Assembly (NCBI GenBank): GCA_015956445.1
Contig: WIUZ02000002.1
Span: 2,232,001 to 2,296,000, forward strand
Source: Thelephora terrestris
Lineage: Eukaryota > Basidiomycota > Agaricomycetes > Thelephorales > Thelephoraceae
Length of the DNA: 64,000 bases
Direction: 5' to 3'
A program made the position numbers and the translations under genes. The first letter of the stretch is position 1, and each line of letters begins with the position of its first letter. Under the pieces are notes generated by a model. It was not told the DNA's origin and ran no database searches. It was given only the letters and a program-made list of their open reading frames with translations. Shown here in pieces: positions 23,095-32,736 of this stretch.

Positions 23095-24746
23095 TGTCAG
23101 GCCGACGCGGCCTCTACAGTTCAATAGCACTCTTGCTATTCAAACCTATCACACTCAGGGGTCAAACACACAGTTATAACCCTGTTGCAAACCCAGGGAT
23201 ATCGGAAGTCTCTTCACAGACTAGATTGGATAAGGGAGAAAGAAGGAGACAAGGGTCTTCAGGCACTCTTGCTCTTAGCACACAGCAGTAGAGGTCACGG
23301 AGAATCTGATGATAACAAATCTAAGGAAGTACAGGCTAAACTACTCCGAGTATATATACTTCTTAGATTTGTGACGTGACAGTGACTAGTAACTACACTA
23401 ATGATACAAACACAGACAAACATGGTCCGTGCACAGCACTGCATGGTCTGTGCGTTATGTGGTGACTAATGCTACAAATTATCAGCTGATAAATGAAAGT
23501 GTGGCGGCCAATAGCAATTTGAGAGCATTACAAAGCAGTTACAAAGCATGACATATTCTGAGAATGTTTGGAAAGAATGTGGGTATGGCTGACTAACAGC
23601 CAACAGCAAAAGGGGAGCATATGACTAAGAATAGGGGCATATGATGTCATGTGGGTCATGTGCAGTAAACAATAGAAAAGATGACTCAACTCCTGAGTCG
23701 TGGAAGGGGCGTGGCATTTGGTATATAACCAAAGGGGGCTGGATGACTAGGTCTCTCAACAAACCCACCTTTGTTACTCACAACCAATATGCCTCGTGCT
23801 TCTACTCAAATTCCCACCCGTCACTCTACCTCCAACTCTCCTGTTCAGGAGACCAATTACAACATTGACCGCTTCACCCATGCCCGCAATGATAGGTCTC
23901 GCCCCTATCCTACTTTGGGGAGTGTTCTGGATCGTTCCGCCACCGCTGACCCTACGAAAGGGTTTCCTGACTTAGGTGGGGGGTCTGGTTGCGCATTCCG
24001 ATTTAGGAAAGTGAACTAACTCCTTTTAGGATTCAGGGATTTCATCCAAGCTTCTCGAAGGGTGTCTTGGCGCAAGTTGGCGTGGATTGAGACTAACCCT
24101 TATACGGCCGAACTCTTAGGTCATGGCGTCAAGTTCGTTACCGAAACAAACGAGACCTTCAACTCAGTCCTCAACGCCAGCGTTGTTCATACGAGCAACG
24201 TCAGTGTTATGTTGATGGACGAGATAGCTCATGTGAATGAGCGAGTTGATGGCCGCCATGAAGAGATCAAGAAGCTGGAGAAGGATTGTCTTGGGTTCCA
24301 GGAATGGACATTGAAGACGGAAGATGAGCAAGAGCAGCAGGGTATGGCTATTGATTGGTTGAAGGGAAGAAAGTTTGGGTCGGGAGTAATTGACCCTTCT
24401 AACTCAAACTTTCTTTAGGGAGAGGTGGTTACGTTGAAGGACTTGATCCGGGGTCTGGTTGCCCAAACAAACTTGATCCCAAGTTTGGTTGATCAAGTTG
24501 GTCGATTGGAGGATGACAGGGTAAGGGGTAGGGGTAGAATGTATTTGTCATCATTCTAACCTTTTCCCTTTTAGGTTCGTCTTACCCGTCGTGTCTCGGA
24601 GTTGACCAGGGAAGTTCGTGACCTTCAGAGGAGGTGCAATGAGCTGGAAGTTCGAGTTGAGGAAGAGGAGTTGGATATTCCGGAGCAGGCAGAGTCTCCG
24701 CCTGCTCATCTGACGATCCAGTACGAGAACCGGTTGATCCCGATTG
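23095..24746 (+). mobile_element. Repeat element C2 (5' part), inserted in A2 and interrupted by a copia element
   Basis: It begins TGTCAGGCCGACGCG like C1, here on the plus strand. The probable target bases GAAGG lie at 23090-23094. Leader (0.69 kb) and coding segments match C1. It is cut at 24746 by the 3' LTR of a minus-strand copia element. The right end is not in the window. Confidence 0.8.
23789..24746 (+). CDS. C2 element reading frame (partial)
   Basis: Segments start at 23789 (MPRASTQIPTRHS) and 24062 (SWRKLAWIETNPY), with later segments from about 24418 and 24575, separated by likely GT-AG introns. They align with the C1 protein segment by segment, including VTETNETFNSVL and LQRRCNELEVRVEEEEL, a coiled-coil tract. 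The frame runs into the copia LTR at 24747. Function is unknown. Confidence 0.5.
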
Positions 24747-25099
24747 TGTTGAGCAGGTAGAGTATATTCTATACTACTACATGGCGTACTCTAGTTCTTA
24801 CCTGAGAGGGGAAGATATAGTAGTGCAAGTGGGAGAGAGAGAGAGAGAAGCGATTTATTTATCTATGGACACATGAGGGGTATATATACTATGTACTCTA
24901 TTAACGTCACATCTATACAGTGTGACTGATGCATGGTCCGTGCGGCGGCTTAAGGCACGCGCGCGTCATACCGATCGATCGGGTCACTGATGTGACACCG
25001 TCCCTTCGGGTCGCTTATTCAGCGCTCTCCGGCATTGGCTCTCGCACGAAGCGGTAGAGCCGGTTGACCCGTTGCCGGTCACAGACCTTCGGTTCAACA
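24747..25099 (-). repeat. LTR of the outer Ty1/copia element
   Basis: 353 bp, starting TGTTGA and ending TTCAACA. It is followed inside by a pyrimidine run (polypurine tract on the coding strand), so this is the 3' LTR of a minus-strand element. The partner LTR is not in the window. Confidence 0.8.
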
Positions 25100-25175
25100 C
25101 TCCCCCTTACTAAGTACAGCTCCCTGTATAACTTCATTGGTGGGAACTGGACTGTAGTAAGTTGGAGGTATGTGC

Positions 25176-26522
25176 TCAGAAGAATTCAAGACCTAAGGCA
25201 TCTCTAAATTTTCTGAGTTTGACGACTCCAAGGTTCTTCGTCAGGAGATCTGCGGGATTGTCATCTCCGGGAATGAAATACACTACCACGCATCCATCAT
25301 TGATGACCTCGCGAATATAATGATAGCGGATGTCGATGTGTTTCGACCTCTTTTCAGTAACCGGGTTTGAGGCGATAAAGATCGAGCCTTGGTTATCTCC
25401 GCAGATTGGGATGGCTTTAAGGTCATAGCCGAGCTCCCCCAGTAGGGTATGCATCCAGACTACTTGGCGGCTACAATCGGAGAGCGCCATGTATTCAGCC
25501 TCAGTGGACGACAGCGCAATGGTTTTCTGCGCTCTTGAGGTCCATGAGATGAGCCCTTTTGCCATTCGGACAAAGTATCCACTTTGGGATCGTCTCTGAG
25601 TGGGGTCTGAAGCCCAGTCTGAGTCGGTACAGGCTGAGATACCTTCCCGTGAATCTCCGTCGTAGGTTAATCGATATTTGGAAGTCCTGATTAAATAGCG
25701 GCAGATATACAGCACTTTCTCGACGTGCTCTTTTGATGGGTTTGCAGCATATTGCGCAAGTTTGGTAACCACAAAGGCGATATCTGGTCGGGTACCCAGC
25801 ATGAGGTATAGTAAGGAACCAATTATGGTTTGGAACCTGCTTCGTCTTTCCGGGCATGCTACCTCTGTCGACGGAGTCGGCACCTACCCGGCCGGGAGAG
25901 GGGTTGTTGCAACTTTAGCATTTTGCATCCCACATCGCTCAAGGACCGTTTGAAGGTAGGCGCATTGATCTATGGAGATTTTGCTGCCATGTCGGGTGAT
26001 CCTCATACGGAGGAAATCGGTTAGGTCCCCTAAATCCCTGGTTTCCCATATCTTCATAAACTCCCCCTTGAGCTGCTCCGTAAGCGCTGTGTGGGGTCCG
26101 GTAAAGATGGCATCGTCTACGTAGATTAATGCAATCACGAATCTTCCATTTTTATCCTGGTAGATGAAGATCCCAGCATCTGAGCTCAAGGATTTGAATC
26201 CGAGCTTTTCCATGGACCGTTTCAGGGCTCGCCACCATGCGAGCCCGGCTTGTTTCAGTCCGTAGAGGGCACGCTTTAAGCGGAGAACATGGGTCTCTTT
26301 TCCTGGAGCTACGAATCCCTCTGGTTGTTCCATGTATATTTCCTCGTCGAGTTCGCCGTATAGGTACGCGTTTCGAACATCAAGTCCTTTGAGGACCCAT
26401 CCTCCGAGGGCGGCCATTGCAAATATTAGGCGCACTGTCTCGAATCGGACAACGGGGGAGAACACGGCATCGTAGTCCATTCCCTCAACCTGTGAGAAGC
26501 CTTTTGCTACTAAGCGGGCTTT
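25176..26522 (-). CDS. Outer copia element: reverse transcriptase and RNase H part
   Basis: Recognisable Ty1/copia RT blocks include ARLVAKGFSQ, LDVRNAYLYGELDEEIYMEQP, LKRALYGLKQAG and the catalytic IYVDDAI. The GTRPDI block and an RNase H domain with SAEAEYMAL and the KHIDIRYHYIRE tail follow. It is part of a broken polyprotein. Confidence 0.8.
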
Positions 26523-26527
26523 CTTGC
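26523..26527. repeat. Target-site duplication of the inner copia element, left
   Basis: CTTGC directly before the LTR, repeated at 31879-31883. Confidence 0.92.
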
Positions 26528-26827
26528 TGTCGGAGTGCGGCGAAAACCTAGACGGATCGCTGTAAGCGAGAGTCCTCAATCAAGAACAAAGTGATTTATA
26601 TTTGTACCTAGACGGATCGCTGTAAGCGAGAGCTATCGACCAGGTAAGTGAAGGTTCTAAGAAGAGAGAATAAAAATGTACGCACTCCTCAATCAAGAAC
26701 AAAGTGATTGAGGAGTCGGAACGAAAATTGTCTACTCTCGTACGCGGTAGCGGTCGTGGGAAGTAACTACTAAAAGCGTAACCGTATAAGGGAAGGTTCG
26801 AAGCACGGAAAGTCTACTGTTTCAACA
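26528..26827 (-). repeat. 3' LTR of the inner copia element
   Basis: 300 bp with TGTCGG and CAACA ends. It matches the other LTR base for base over the compared 190 bases. It is 60 bp longer because a segment with 'cctagacggatcgctg' is present twice. It contains a 12-bp-stem hairpin at 26684-26716. Confidence 0.92.
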
Positions 26828-26876
26828 CTCCCTCTGACTTGAACGTGCGGAGAGGCAAAAGAGAAAGAAAAACAAA

Positions 26877-29800
26877 TTAAGAGTCCCTTCGTTTGAGAAC
26901 AAGATCTAATTTAGTTGAATACGCATCCCTCGAACTAACAAAGGAATCTACGGGAAGTGACTTGGTAAGGAAATCAGCCAAGTTATCGCAAGAGGGAACA
27001 TAAGGAATGGAAATCTCGTTGCGATCGACGCGATCGCGCGTTGCGTGGAATTTTACGCCGAAATGCTTTGAGCCCTTGTGTGTGACTTCACCACGGGTAG
27101 CCAAGGCAATGGCGGACTGCGAATCGCAGTTGATTTTGAGGGGACCATGGAGGGGGCGACCGATAGCGTCGGCCATGCTCCTGATCCAGGAGGCTTGACG
27201 ACCGGCAGACCAAAGAGAAATATATTCGGCCTCCATAGTCGATTCGGCAGTGAGCTCCTGTTTTCTACTTGACCAAGAAATCGGGCCTTTCGATAGGAAG
27301 AAGATGCTGCCTGAGACAGATCGCCGTTTATCTTCCGGAGCGGGGTCGTTGCCAAAATCCGCATCGCAAAAACCTACTGGGATTGAACTGAATTCGTTCG
27401 CAGGCTGCCTATAGTAGACGAGGCATTTCTCCTTTTCATGAGAGAGATAGCCTAGAACGCGGGCGACGGCCTGCATGTGTTTTGCGGATGGGTTGGCGGA
27501 GAACTGGGAGAGTCTCCCAACCACGTAGCCTAAGTCCGGGCGAGTGCCGAGCATGATATACATCAGAGACCCGATAGCACTCTGATACTCCCGTACGATG
27601 GCGGGGTCATTATCCTCAACGGGATCGGGGTTCGGTTCCAAGTAACCGGCGGTAGTCATCGGGGTCTTGAAAGCTTTCAAGGTCACGTTAACGCGAGCCA
27701 AGACAGACTCGATAAAGGCGACCTGATCCAACGCAATAAAGGCGTGTGAGATGCCTCGTGTAATACCGGGTTTACGGGACCGACTGATCCGCATGCCGAG
27801 GAAGAAGTGGGCGTCAACTGGTGGCGTAATGTCGAAGTATTTGGGAATCCATTTTTCGAACTCGTCGGTAAGTATCTTGTCGCCGATAGGAAACAAGTCG
27901 TCCACGTAGACAGGGAGTACTAGCGTATAACGCGTTCCTCGCACGACTTTGTGGGCCACAAACGTGTGGGGCTCCGACTTCACCTGAGTGAGACCAAACT
28001 CGGCCATCGTTTCCTTCAGCTTGAGGTACCATTGACGACCAGCCTGCTTTAGCCCATAAAGCGCCTTCTTGAGAAGAAGACAATGCCCGGCAGGAATATC
28101 GTAACCTTCCGGGGCTTCCATGAAAATTTCCTCGTCCAAGTCTCCATAGAGGTAAGCGGTTTTGACGTCGATCTGACGCACTTCCCAGTCCTCCTGTACG
28201 GCGTACGCAAGAAGGAGCCGTAAGGTTTCCAGCCTGGTGACCGGAGCGAACGTCTCCTGGTAATCCTGACCGTAGACCTGGGTAAAACCGCGAGCGACCA
28301 AGCGGGCCTTATAGCGAGTGACTTCGCCGTTAGCACCATACTTTGCTCGGTAAACCCACTTGCAACTAACAACGTTAGTGTTCTTGGGACGAGGGACCAC
28401 TTCCCATGTTCCTCTGCCTTCGAGTGAGGCGATCTCTTCCGCTTCGGCAGCCTTCCACTGATCTGATTGTTTGGACTTCATCGCCTCGGTATGACTCCTT
28501 GGCTCCATCACAGAAGACGCCTGGGTGTAAAGTTCGACCATGCTGAGATAAGCAATATCGGCCGCAGTCAAGTCTCCCTCTGAAGCGACGTGCTCTAATT
28601 CCGTCGGGATTGGAGGAGACGCGTTGCGAGTTGTGCGAACGCGCCCAGATCGCCTTGGCCCTTCGTTGGAAGTGATTACTTCCTCAGTTGGGACTGGAAC
28701 TTCCAGTGCGACCTCCGGTTGCGAGGGATCGGGAGAAGACTGATCCGGTGGTGTCAGGAATCTGACCGCATCGGTAGCGGAGTTGTCCTCGTTGTCATCG
28801 TCATCGTCCTCGGATGAGGAACCTGACGCTTCACTGTCCCGTGGATCGAGATCTTCGGGATCGAAGTCGTCCGAACTGGACTTGGACTGAGAAGGAGGAG
28901 GGGGAGTAGGTTGAGCGGTCGCCGACGAGGCTTCCGCGGGAGGAGAGGGTTGACGTGGGGGAGTCCCGTTGTCGGGCGGCGTACGTGCCAGAGGTGCCGG
29001 TGATTCGGCGGGTGGAGTCGATTGATCTCTACCTTGACGATCGTCATCAACCGAAGATTCGTAGTCGGAATCCTCTTCTTCCCCATCAGAACTTTGAGGG
29101 TCGAAGAAACTCCAAGGGACGGTGGCGGTGGAAGGAGGTAATTTCGTCTTAGACGACGATGCAACGGGTTTGGTGGCAGGAGGAGAACGAGAGGGTTTGG
29201 AGGGAGCTGGAGCTGGGACAGGAGGAGTGGGAGCAGGAGGCTGGATCGCAGGCCGATTCGGAAGTTCCGATTCGTCGAACTTGACGTTAGCCGAGACAAC
29301 GATTCTCCGGGATGCCGGATTCCATAAACGGAAGGCCTTAGATCCTGCTTCGTAACCGAGGAATACCATAGGCAGAGCCTTTGGATCCCACTTCTTCGCT
29401 GCTTCGTTGTAAGCCCAGGCGCGACAACCGAACGTGCGGAAATGAGAAACATTCGGAGTCCTTCCGAACATAAGTTCGTAAGGCGTCCGCCAGTCTAGAC
29501 CTCTTCGAGGGACGCGGTTGAGGATATGTGCCGCAGAACCCATCGCTTCAGCCCAAAAACCTTTGGACATACCAGAATGTTCCCGCATAGCGCGGGCAGA
29601 CCCGAGAAGAGTCTGGTTCATCCGCTCGGCAACGCCGTTTTGTTGCGGTGTGTAGGGCGCCGAGGTTTCCCGAATAATCCCGTGCTCCAAGAGATACTCC
29701 GAAAATTCCTCAGACAGGAATTCTCCACCACGATCAGAGTGAAAGAACTTGATCTTTCTTCCGGTTAAGTTCTCAGCCATCGCTTTGAACTCTTTGAACT

Positions 29801-31514
29801 TCTCGAAAGTTTGATCCTTGGACTTGAGGAAGTAGACCCACGTAAAAGAGGTCTTGTCATCGGTGAAGACGCAGCAGTAATTGGCACCGCCAATTGACTG
29901 CACTTCCATCGGTCCCATAAGATCCGAATGGATCCGTTCGATCGGGTAAGCAGATCGTGTTTCCCGAGAGGCGGCCGATTTGAACATACGACGCTTGGCC
30001 TTCCCGACAATACAGCCGGTACATGACACCTTCGGGGCCTCGGTTTCGTCCAATACGATACCGTTGACGGGAGGGTTAGAAACCCTTGCCTTCTGAATCG
30101 CCTTCCAATTCGCGTGGCCCAAGCGCTGATGCCAAGTGGTGATAGGTAGGGCGGCGAGAGAATTGAGAGAGCGAATACGATGTGGGTAGTCAGCCCACAT
30201 GTACACGAGGTAGAGGGATGAATGGCGACGTCCATCGAAAGAAACGCTTCCGTTCGAGATAGAAACTTTTCCCGAGTGGATGGAGATGGTAAAACCTTTT
30301 GCGTCGAATTTACTGACACTGAGGAAGCGACGTTTGATGCCAGAAACGTGAAGGACGTCGGTGAGGATGATTGTCGCAAATCTGCGGGGTGCGATCTCGA
30401 CGTGTCGCGTGACTTTGCCTTTGCCAAGAATCCTGAGTCGAGTGGTGCCATCGCCAAGAGTAACTGATCGTTCCTCCGAGAACAGACAGTAATCTTGAAA
30501 ATCCGTGCCGTAAGGGGACATATGGTCGGTAGCACCGGAGTCGAGCAGCCAATTTTCAGTTCCAGACCCAAAATAGCAGGAAACGAAGATCTCGGATTGC
30601 TCGGCGGAGGAGGACGCGGTAGTTACATTGGCATCTACTACGTTGAGCGATCCGGACCCGGAACTGGAGGAGGAGGCCTTGGAAGGACAATCCTGCCTAA
30701 AATGCCCCGGCTGCCCGCAAGTGTAACACTTGTAGCCATCGGGTGGGGACTTTTTCTCTTTCTGCTTCTTCGACTTCTCCTTCTTTGGGCCCTGTTTCTT
30801 CTTCGGCTGCTTGACCGTGATTACGTTAGCTGCCGAGTCGGCCGCCTCGCCCTTCTTCCGGTTCTCGTACTCGAGAATTCGAGCGCGAACGGTGTCGATC
30901 GAGAGGTCTTCGGCAGAAGGGGTGGAGGTGAGGAAATAGTCCTTGATGTGGGCGTAGGAGTCGGGGAGAGCGAGAACAATGAGAGCGGCGAATTGCCAAC
31001 TTTCAAACGTGAACTTGTGGAGGTGACATTTGGACCGTAGCTCCGCCATGTCGTTGAGCTGCTGCTCGACGTTACCGTCGTCGACGAACTTCGTCTTGAC
31101 CAGGCGACCCCAGTCGAGCATAGCCGAGATACCGTCCTTCTTTTGGTACTTGACCTTAAGAAACTCCCATCTCTCGTGGGGAGTCGGCTCGCGATCGAAA
31201 ATTTCGACGACGGCGGGAACGGTCTCGGTGGCCTCGGTTTTGACGTTGGTAACTTTGACTTTCGGGAGATCCTTCAACTCCTGCTGAATTGGAGTGATGA
31301 CGGTGGATCCAATGAGTCCTTTGGCCTTGTTGTAGCGACTGCGAAACTTGGCCTTCTCAGCGACGGAATCGTCGTAAGGTACGTCCTCTCCAGTGATCTG
31401 GTCCCAGCAGTCACCTAACAACGCTAGGTTCTCTACTGCAGTGGACCACTCGGCGTAATTTGCCTGGCCGGCGAGGACAGGGACGCTTGAAATTTGCTTA
31501 GCGAGATCGGACAT
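26877..31514 (-). CDS. Inner copia Gag-Pol polyprotein
   Basis: A single 1545-codon frame. Parts in order: Gag with the N-terminal block (about 1-250); a CCHC zinc knuckle CYTCGQPGHFRQDC (about 265); aspartic protease with LLDSGATDHM (about 328); integrase HHCC finger (HQRLGHANW, then CTGCIVGKAKRR) and catalytic core with HSDRGGEF and the TPQQNGVAERMN block (about 470-680); a long Pro/Ser/Asp-rich linker (about 740-950); RT with LARGFTQ-type block and VYVDDLFPIG (about 1040-1290); RNase H with MEAEYISLW and a KHFGVKFHATRD tail (about 1390-1500). The order (integrase before RT) defines Ty1/copia. Confidence 0.96.
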   Translation of the reverse strand: MSDLAKQISSVPVLAGQANYAEWSTAVENLALLGDCWDQITGEDVPYDDSVAEKAKFRSRYNKAKGLIGSTVITPIQQELKDLPKVKVTNVKTEATETVPAVVEIFDREPTPHERWEFLKVKYQKKDGISAMLDWGRLVKTKFVDDGNVEQQLNDMAELRSKCHLHKFTFESWQFAALIVLALPDSYAHIKDYFLTSTPSAEDLSIDTVRARILEYENRKKGEAADSAANVITVKQPKKKQGPKKEKSKKQKEKKSPPDGYKCYTCGQPGHFRQDCPSKASSSSSGSGSLNVVDANVTTASSSAEQSEIFVSCYFGSGTENWLLDSGATDHMSPYGTDFQDYCLFSEERSVTLGDGTTRLRILGKGKVTRHVEIAPRRFATIILTDVLHVSGIKRRFLSVSKFDAKGFTISIHSGKVSISNGSVSFDGRRHSSLYLVYMWADYPHRIRSLNSLAALPITTWHQRLGHANWKAIQKARVSNPPVNGIVLDETEAPKVSCTGCIVGKAKRRMFKSAASRETRSAYPIERIHSDLMGPMEVQSIGGANYCCVFTDDKTSFTWVYFLKSKDQTFEKFKEFKAMAENLTGRKIKFFHSDRGGEFLSEEFSEYLLEHGIIRETSAPYTPQQNGVAERMNQTLLGSARAMREHSGMSKGFWAEAMGSAAHILNRVPRRGLDWRTPYELMFGRTPNVSHFRTFGCRAWAYNEAAKKWDPKALPMVFLGYEAGSKAFRLWNPASRRIVVSANVKFDESELPNRPAIQPPAPTPPVPAPAPSKPSRSPPATKPVASSSKTKLPPSTATVPWSFFDPQSSDGEEEDSDYESSVDDDRQGRDQSTPPAESPAPLARTPPDNGTPPRQPSPPAEASSATAQPTPPPPSQSKSSSDDFDPEDLDPRDSEASGSSSEDDDDDNEDNSATDAVRFLTPPDQSSPDPSQPEVALEVPVPTEEVITSNEGPRRSGRVRTTRNASPPIPTELEHVASEGDLTAADIAYLSMVELYTQASSVMEPRSHTEAMKSKQSDQWKAAEAEEIASLEGRGTWEVVPRPKNTNVVSCKWVYRAKYGANGEVTRYKARLVARGFTQVYGQDYQETFAPVTRLETLRLLLAYAVQEDWEVRQIDVKTAYLYGDLDEEIFMEAPEGYDIPAGHCLLLKKALYGLKQAGRQWYLKLKETMAEFGLTQVKSEPHTFVAHKVVRGTRYTLVLPVYVDDLFPIGDKILTDEFEKWIPKYFDITPPVDAHFFLGMRISRSRKPGITRGISHAFIALDQVAFIESVLARVNVTLKAFKTPMTTAGYLEPNPDPVEDNDPAIVREYQSAIGSLMYIMLGTRPDLGYVVGRLSQFSANPSAKHMQAVARVLGYLSHEKEKCLVYYRQPANEFSSIPVGFCDADFGNDPAPEDKRRSVSGSIFFLSKGPISWSSRKQELTAESTMEAEYISLWSAGRQASWIRSMADAIGRPLHGPLKINCDSQSAIALATRGEVTHKGSKHFGVKFHATRDRVDRNEISIPYVPSCDNLADFLTKSLPVDSFVSSRDAYSTKLDLVLKRRDS

Positions 31515-31618
31515 CGCGTAAGACTTTTTGTGATGAAGAGGGTAGGATGCAAAGGAGGTAGGAGGGGAGATGGTTCTTGATAAAACGAGGTGGGTAGCGT
31601 AGTCTGAGGTTTAGAGCG

Positions 31619-31638
31619 TTCGAGCCGGGCTCATAACC
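31619..31638 (-). promoter_or_regulatory. Primer-binding site matching an internal initiator-tRNA segment
   Basis: Right after the 5' LTR the coding strand reads GGTTATGAGCCCGGC. This is complementary to the anticodon arm of initiator methionine tRNA (contains CUCAU), not to a tRNA 3' end. Several copia-like elements (Drosophila copia, yeast Ty5) are known to use a cleaved half-tRNA this way. Confidence 0.75.
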
Positions 31639-31878
31639 TGTCGGAGTGCGGCGAAAACCTAGACGGATCGCTGTAAGCGAGAGCTATCGACCAGGTAAGT
31701 GAAGGTTCTAAGAAGAGAGAATAAAAATGTACGCACTCCTCAATCAAGAACAAAGTGATTGAGGAGTCGGAACGAAAATTGTCTACTCTCGTACGCGGTA
31801 GCGGTCGTGGGAAGTAACTACTAAAAGCGTAACCGTATAAGGGAAGGTTCGAAGCACGGAAAGTCTACTGTTTCAACA
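31639..31878 (-). repeat. 5' LTR of the inner copia element
   Basis: 240 bp with TGTCGG and CAACA ends. It holds the hairpin ACTCCTCAATCA / TGATTGAGGAGT at 31735-31767 and lacks the 60-bp internal repeat present in the other LTR. Confidence 0.93.
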
Positions 31879-31883
31879 CTTGC
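31879..31883. repeat. Target-site duplication of the inner copia element, right
   Basis: CTTGC, partner of 26523-26527. Confidence 0.92.
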
Positions 31884-32733
31884 GACCATCTGGTTTCTGG
31901 TCGAATACCCAGCGGTTTTTGATAACCTTGCGGCCTCGAGGGCGCTCTACCAGGTCGTATACTTTGCGCCTGCGAAGAGCTTCCAACTCTTCGTTGCAGG
32001 CTGTCCTCCATTCCTCGAGTTCTGCCTGTGGTAGTGTGGCGATGTCTCGGTATTTCCATTCTTTTGGAGTTTTTTCGTTGGCGGTTGGTGAGACGGCTTT
32101 CGAAATTAAGAGGTTTTGGAGTTCTACTCCCCCTTCCCGGCATAGCCTAGCTAGAAGGGCGTCAGTGTCTTCCTCAGGGGTGGTGAATCCGGATGGTTCA
32201 ACGGATTTTTCGACCTCATCTTCGGACTCTGACGCCGCTTCAGGCTCTTCCTCAGCGGAGGATTCTCTCTCAGGAAGTGGTTGCGTGCTAGGTCCGGGAA
32301 CTGCTCCTGAACTTCGCCCGCGCCTAGGTGCTACGGAAAAATCTCCGACAACCTTCTTCCAATCCTTCATACGCCGGGTAGATTTAATTATCTCTACCGG
32401 ATGCTTACTACCGTAAACATTGCCGGGCTTGGCCGGTACTTTCCGCTCACGCTGAGGCCTCCGAGTTTTAACAGGTGACGGAGGCATAATCGTCGGCGGG
32501 GCGGGTGGTGCATCCTCAGGGCCGGAATCAGAGCTAGAGCTGGGCGTAGGTGATCTTGGCGGCTCTGAACTGGGCGCTCTAGATTGCACCGGCGTCTGCG
32601 GCCGTGGTGCGGGCTCAATAGCACGTTCCTTGCCTTTTGAGGAAGGCTTGGGGGTAGGTTTGGGACGCACTGAGGGTGCTGCGTCATCTTCCTCTTGTCC
32701 TCCTGGAAGGGGACACTCACTGGGGGCGAGGGC
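31884..32733 (-). CDS. Outer copia element: linker and start of the RT
   Basis: Pro/Ser/Glu-rich linker of the Pol polyprotein, followed by the RT entry (WRTACNEELEAL, then YDLVERPRGRKVIKNRWVF), which abuts the insertion point of the inner element. It belongs to the same broken polyprotein as 25176-26522. Confidence 0.75.
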
Positions 32734-32736
32734 ACC

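Larger units (their letters stand above)
26528..31878 (-). mobile_element. Inner Ty1/copia retrotransposon, looks whole
   Basis: 5351 bp: LTR 31639-31878, primer-binding site, one polyprotein frame (31514-26877), polypurine tract, LTR 26528-26827, and a perfect 5-bp duplication CTTGC (26523-26527, 31879-31883). No break is seen in the coding frame and the LTRs are nearly identical where they align, so the insertion is recent. It lies within the RT region of the outer copia element, in the same orientation. Confidence 0.95.
24747..32733 (-). mobile_element. Outer Ty1/copia retrotransposon, 5'-truncated and split by the inner one
   Basis: Contains the 3' LTR (24747-25099), polypurine tract, RNase H and reverse transcriptase coding sequence (25176-26522), then the inner copia element (26528-31878), then the N-terminal side of the RT and the linker region (31884 to about 32733). 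The gag, protease and integrase parts and the 5' LTR are absent; the match ends where palindrome-rich DNA begins. It is a broken fossil, inserted into C2 and older than the inner element. Confidence 0.85.
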
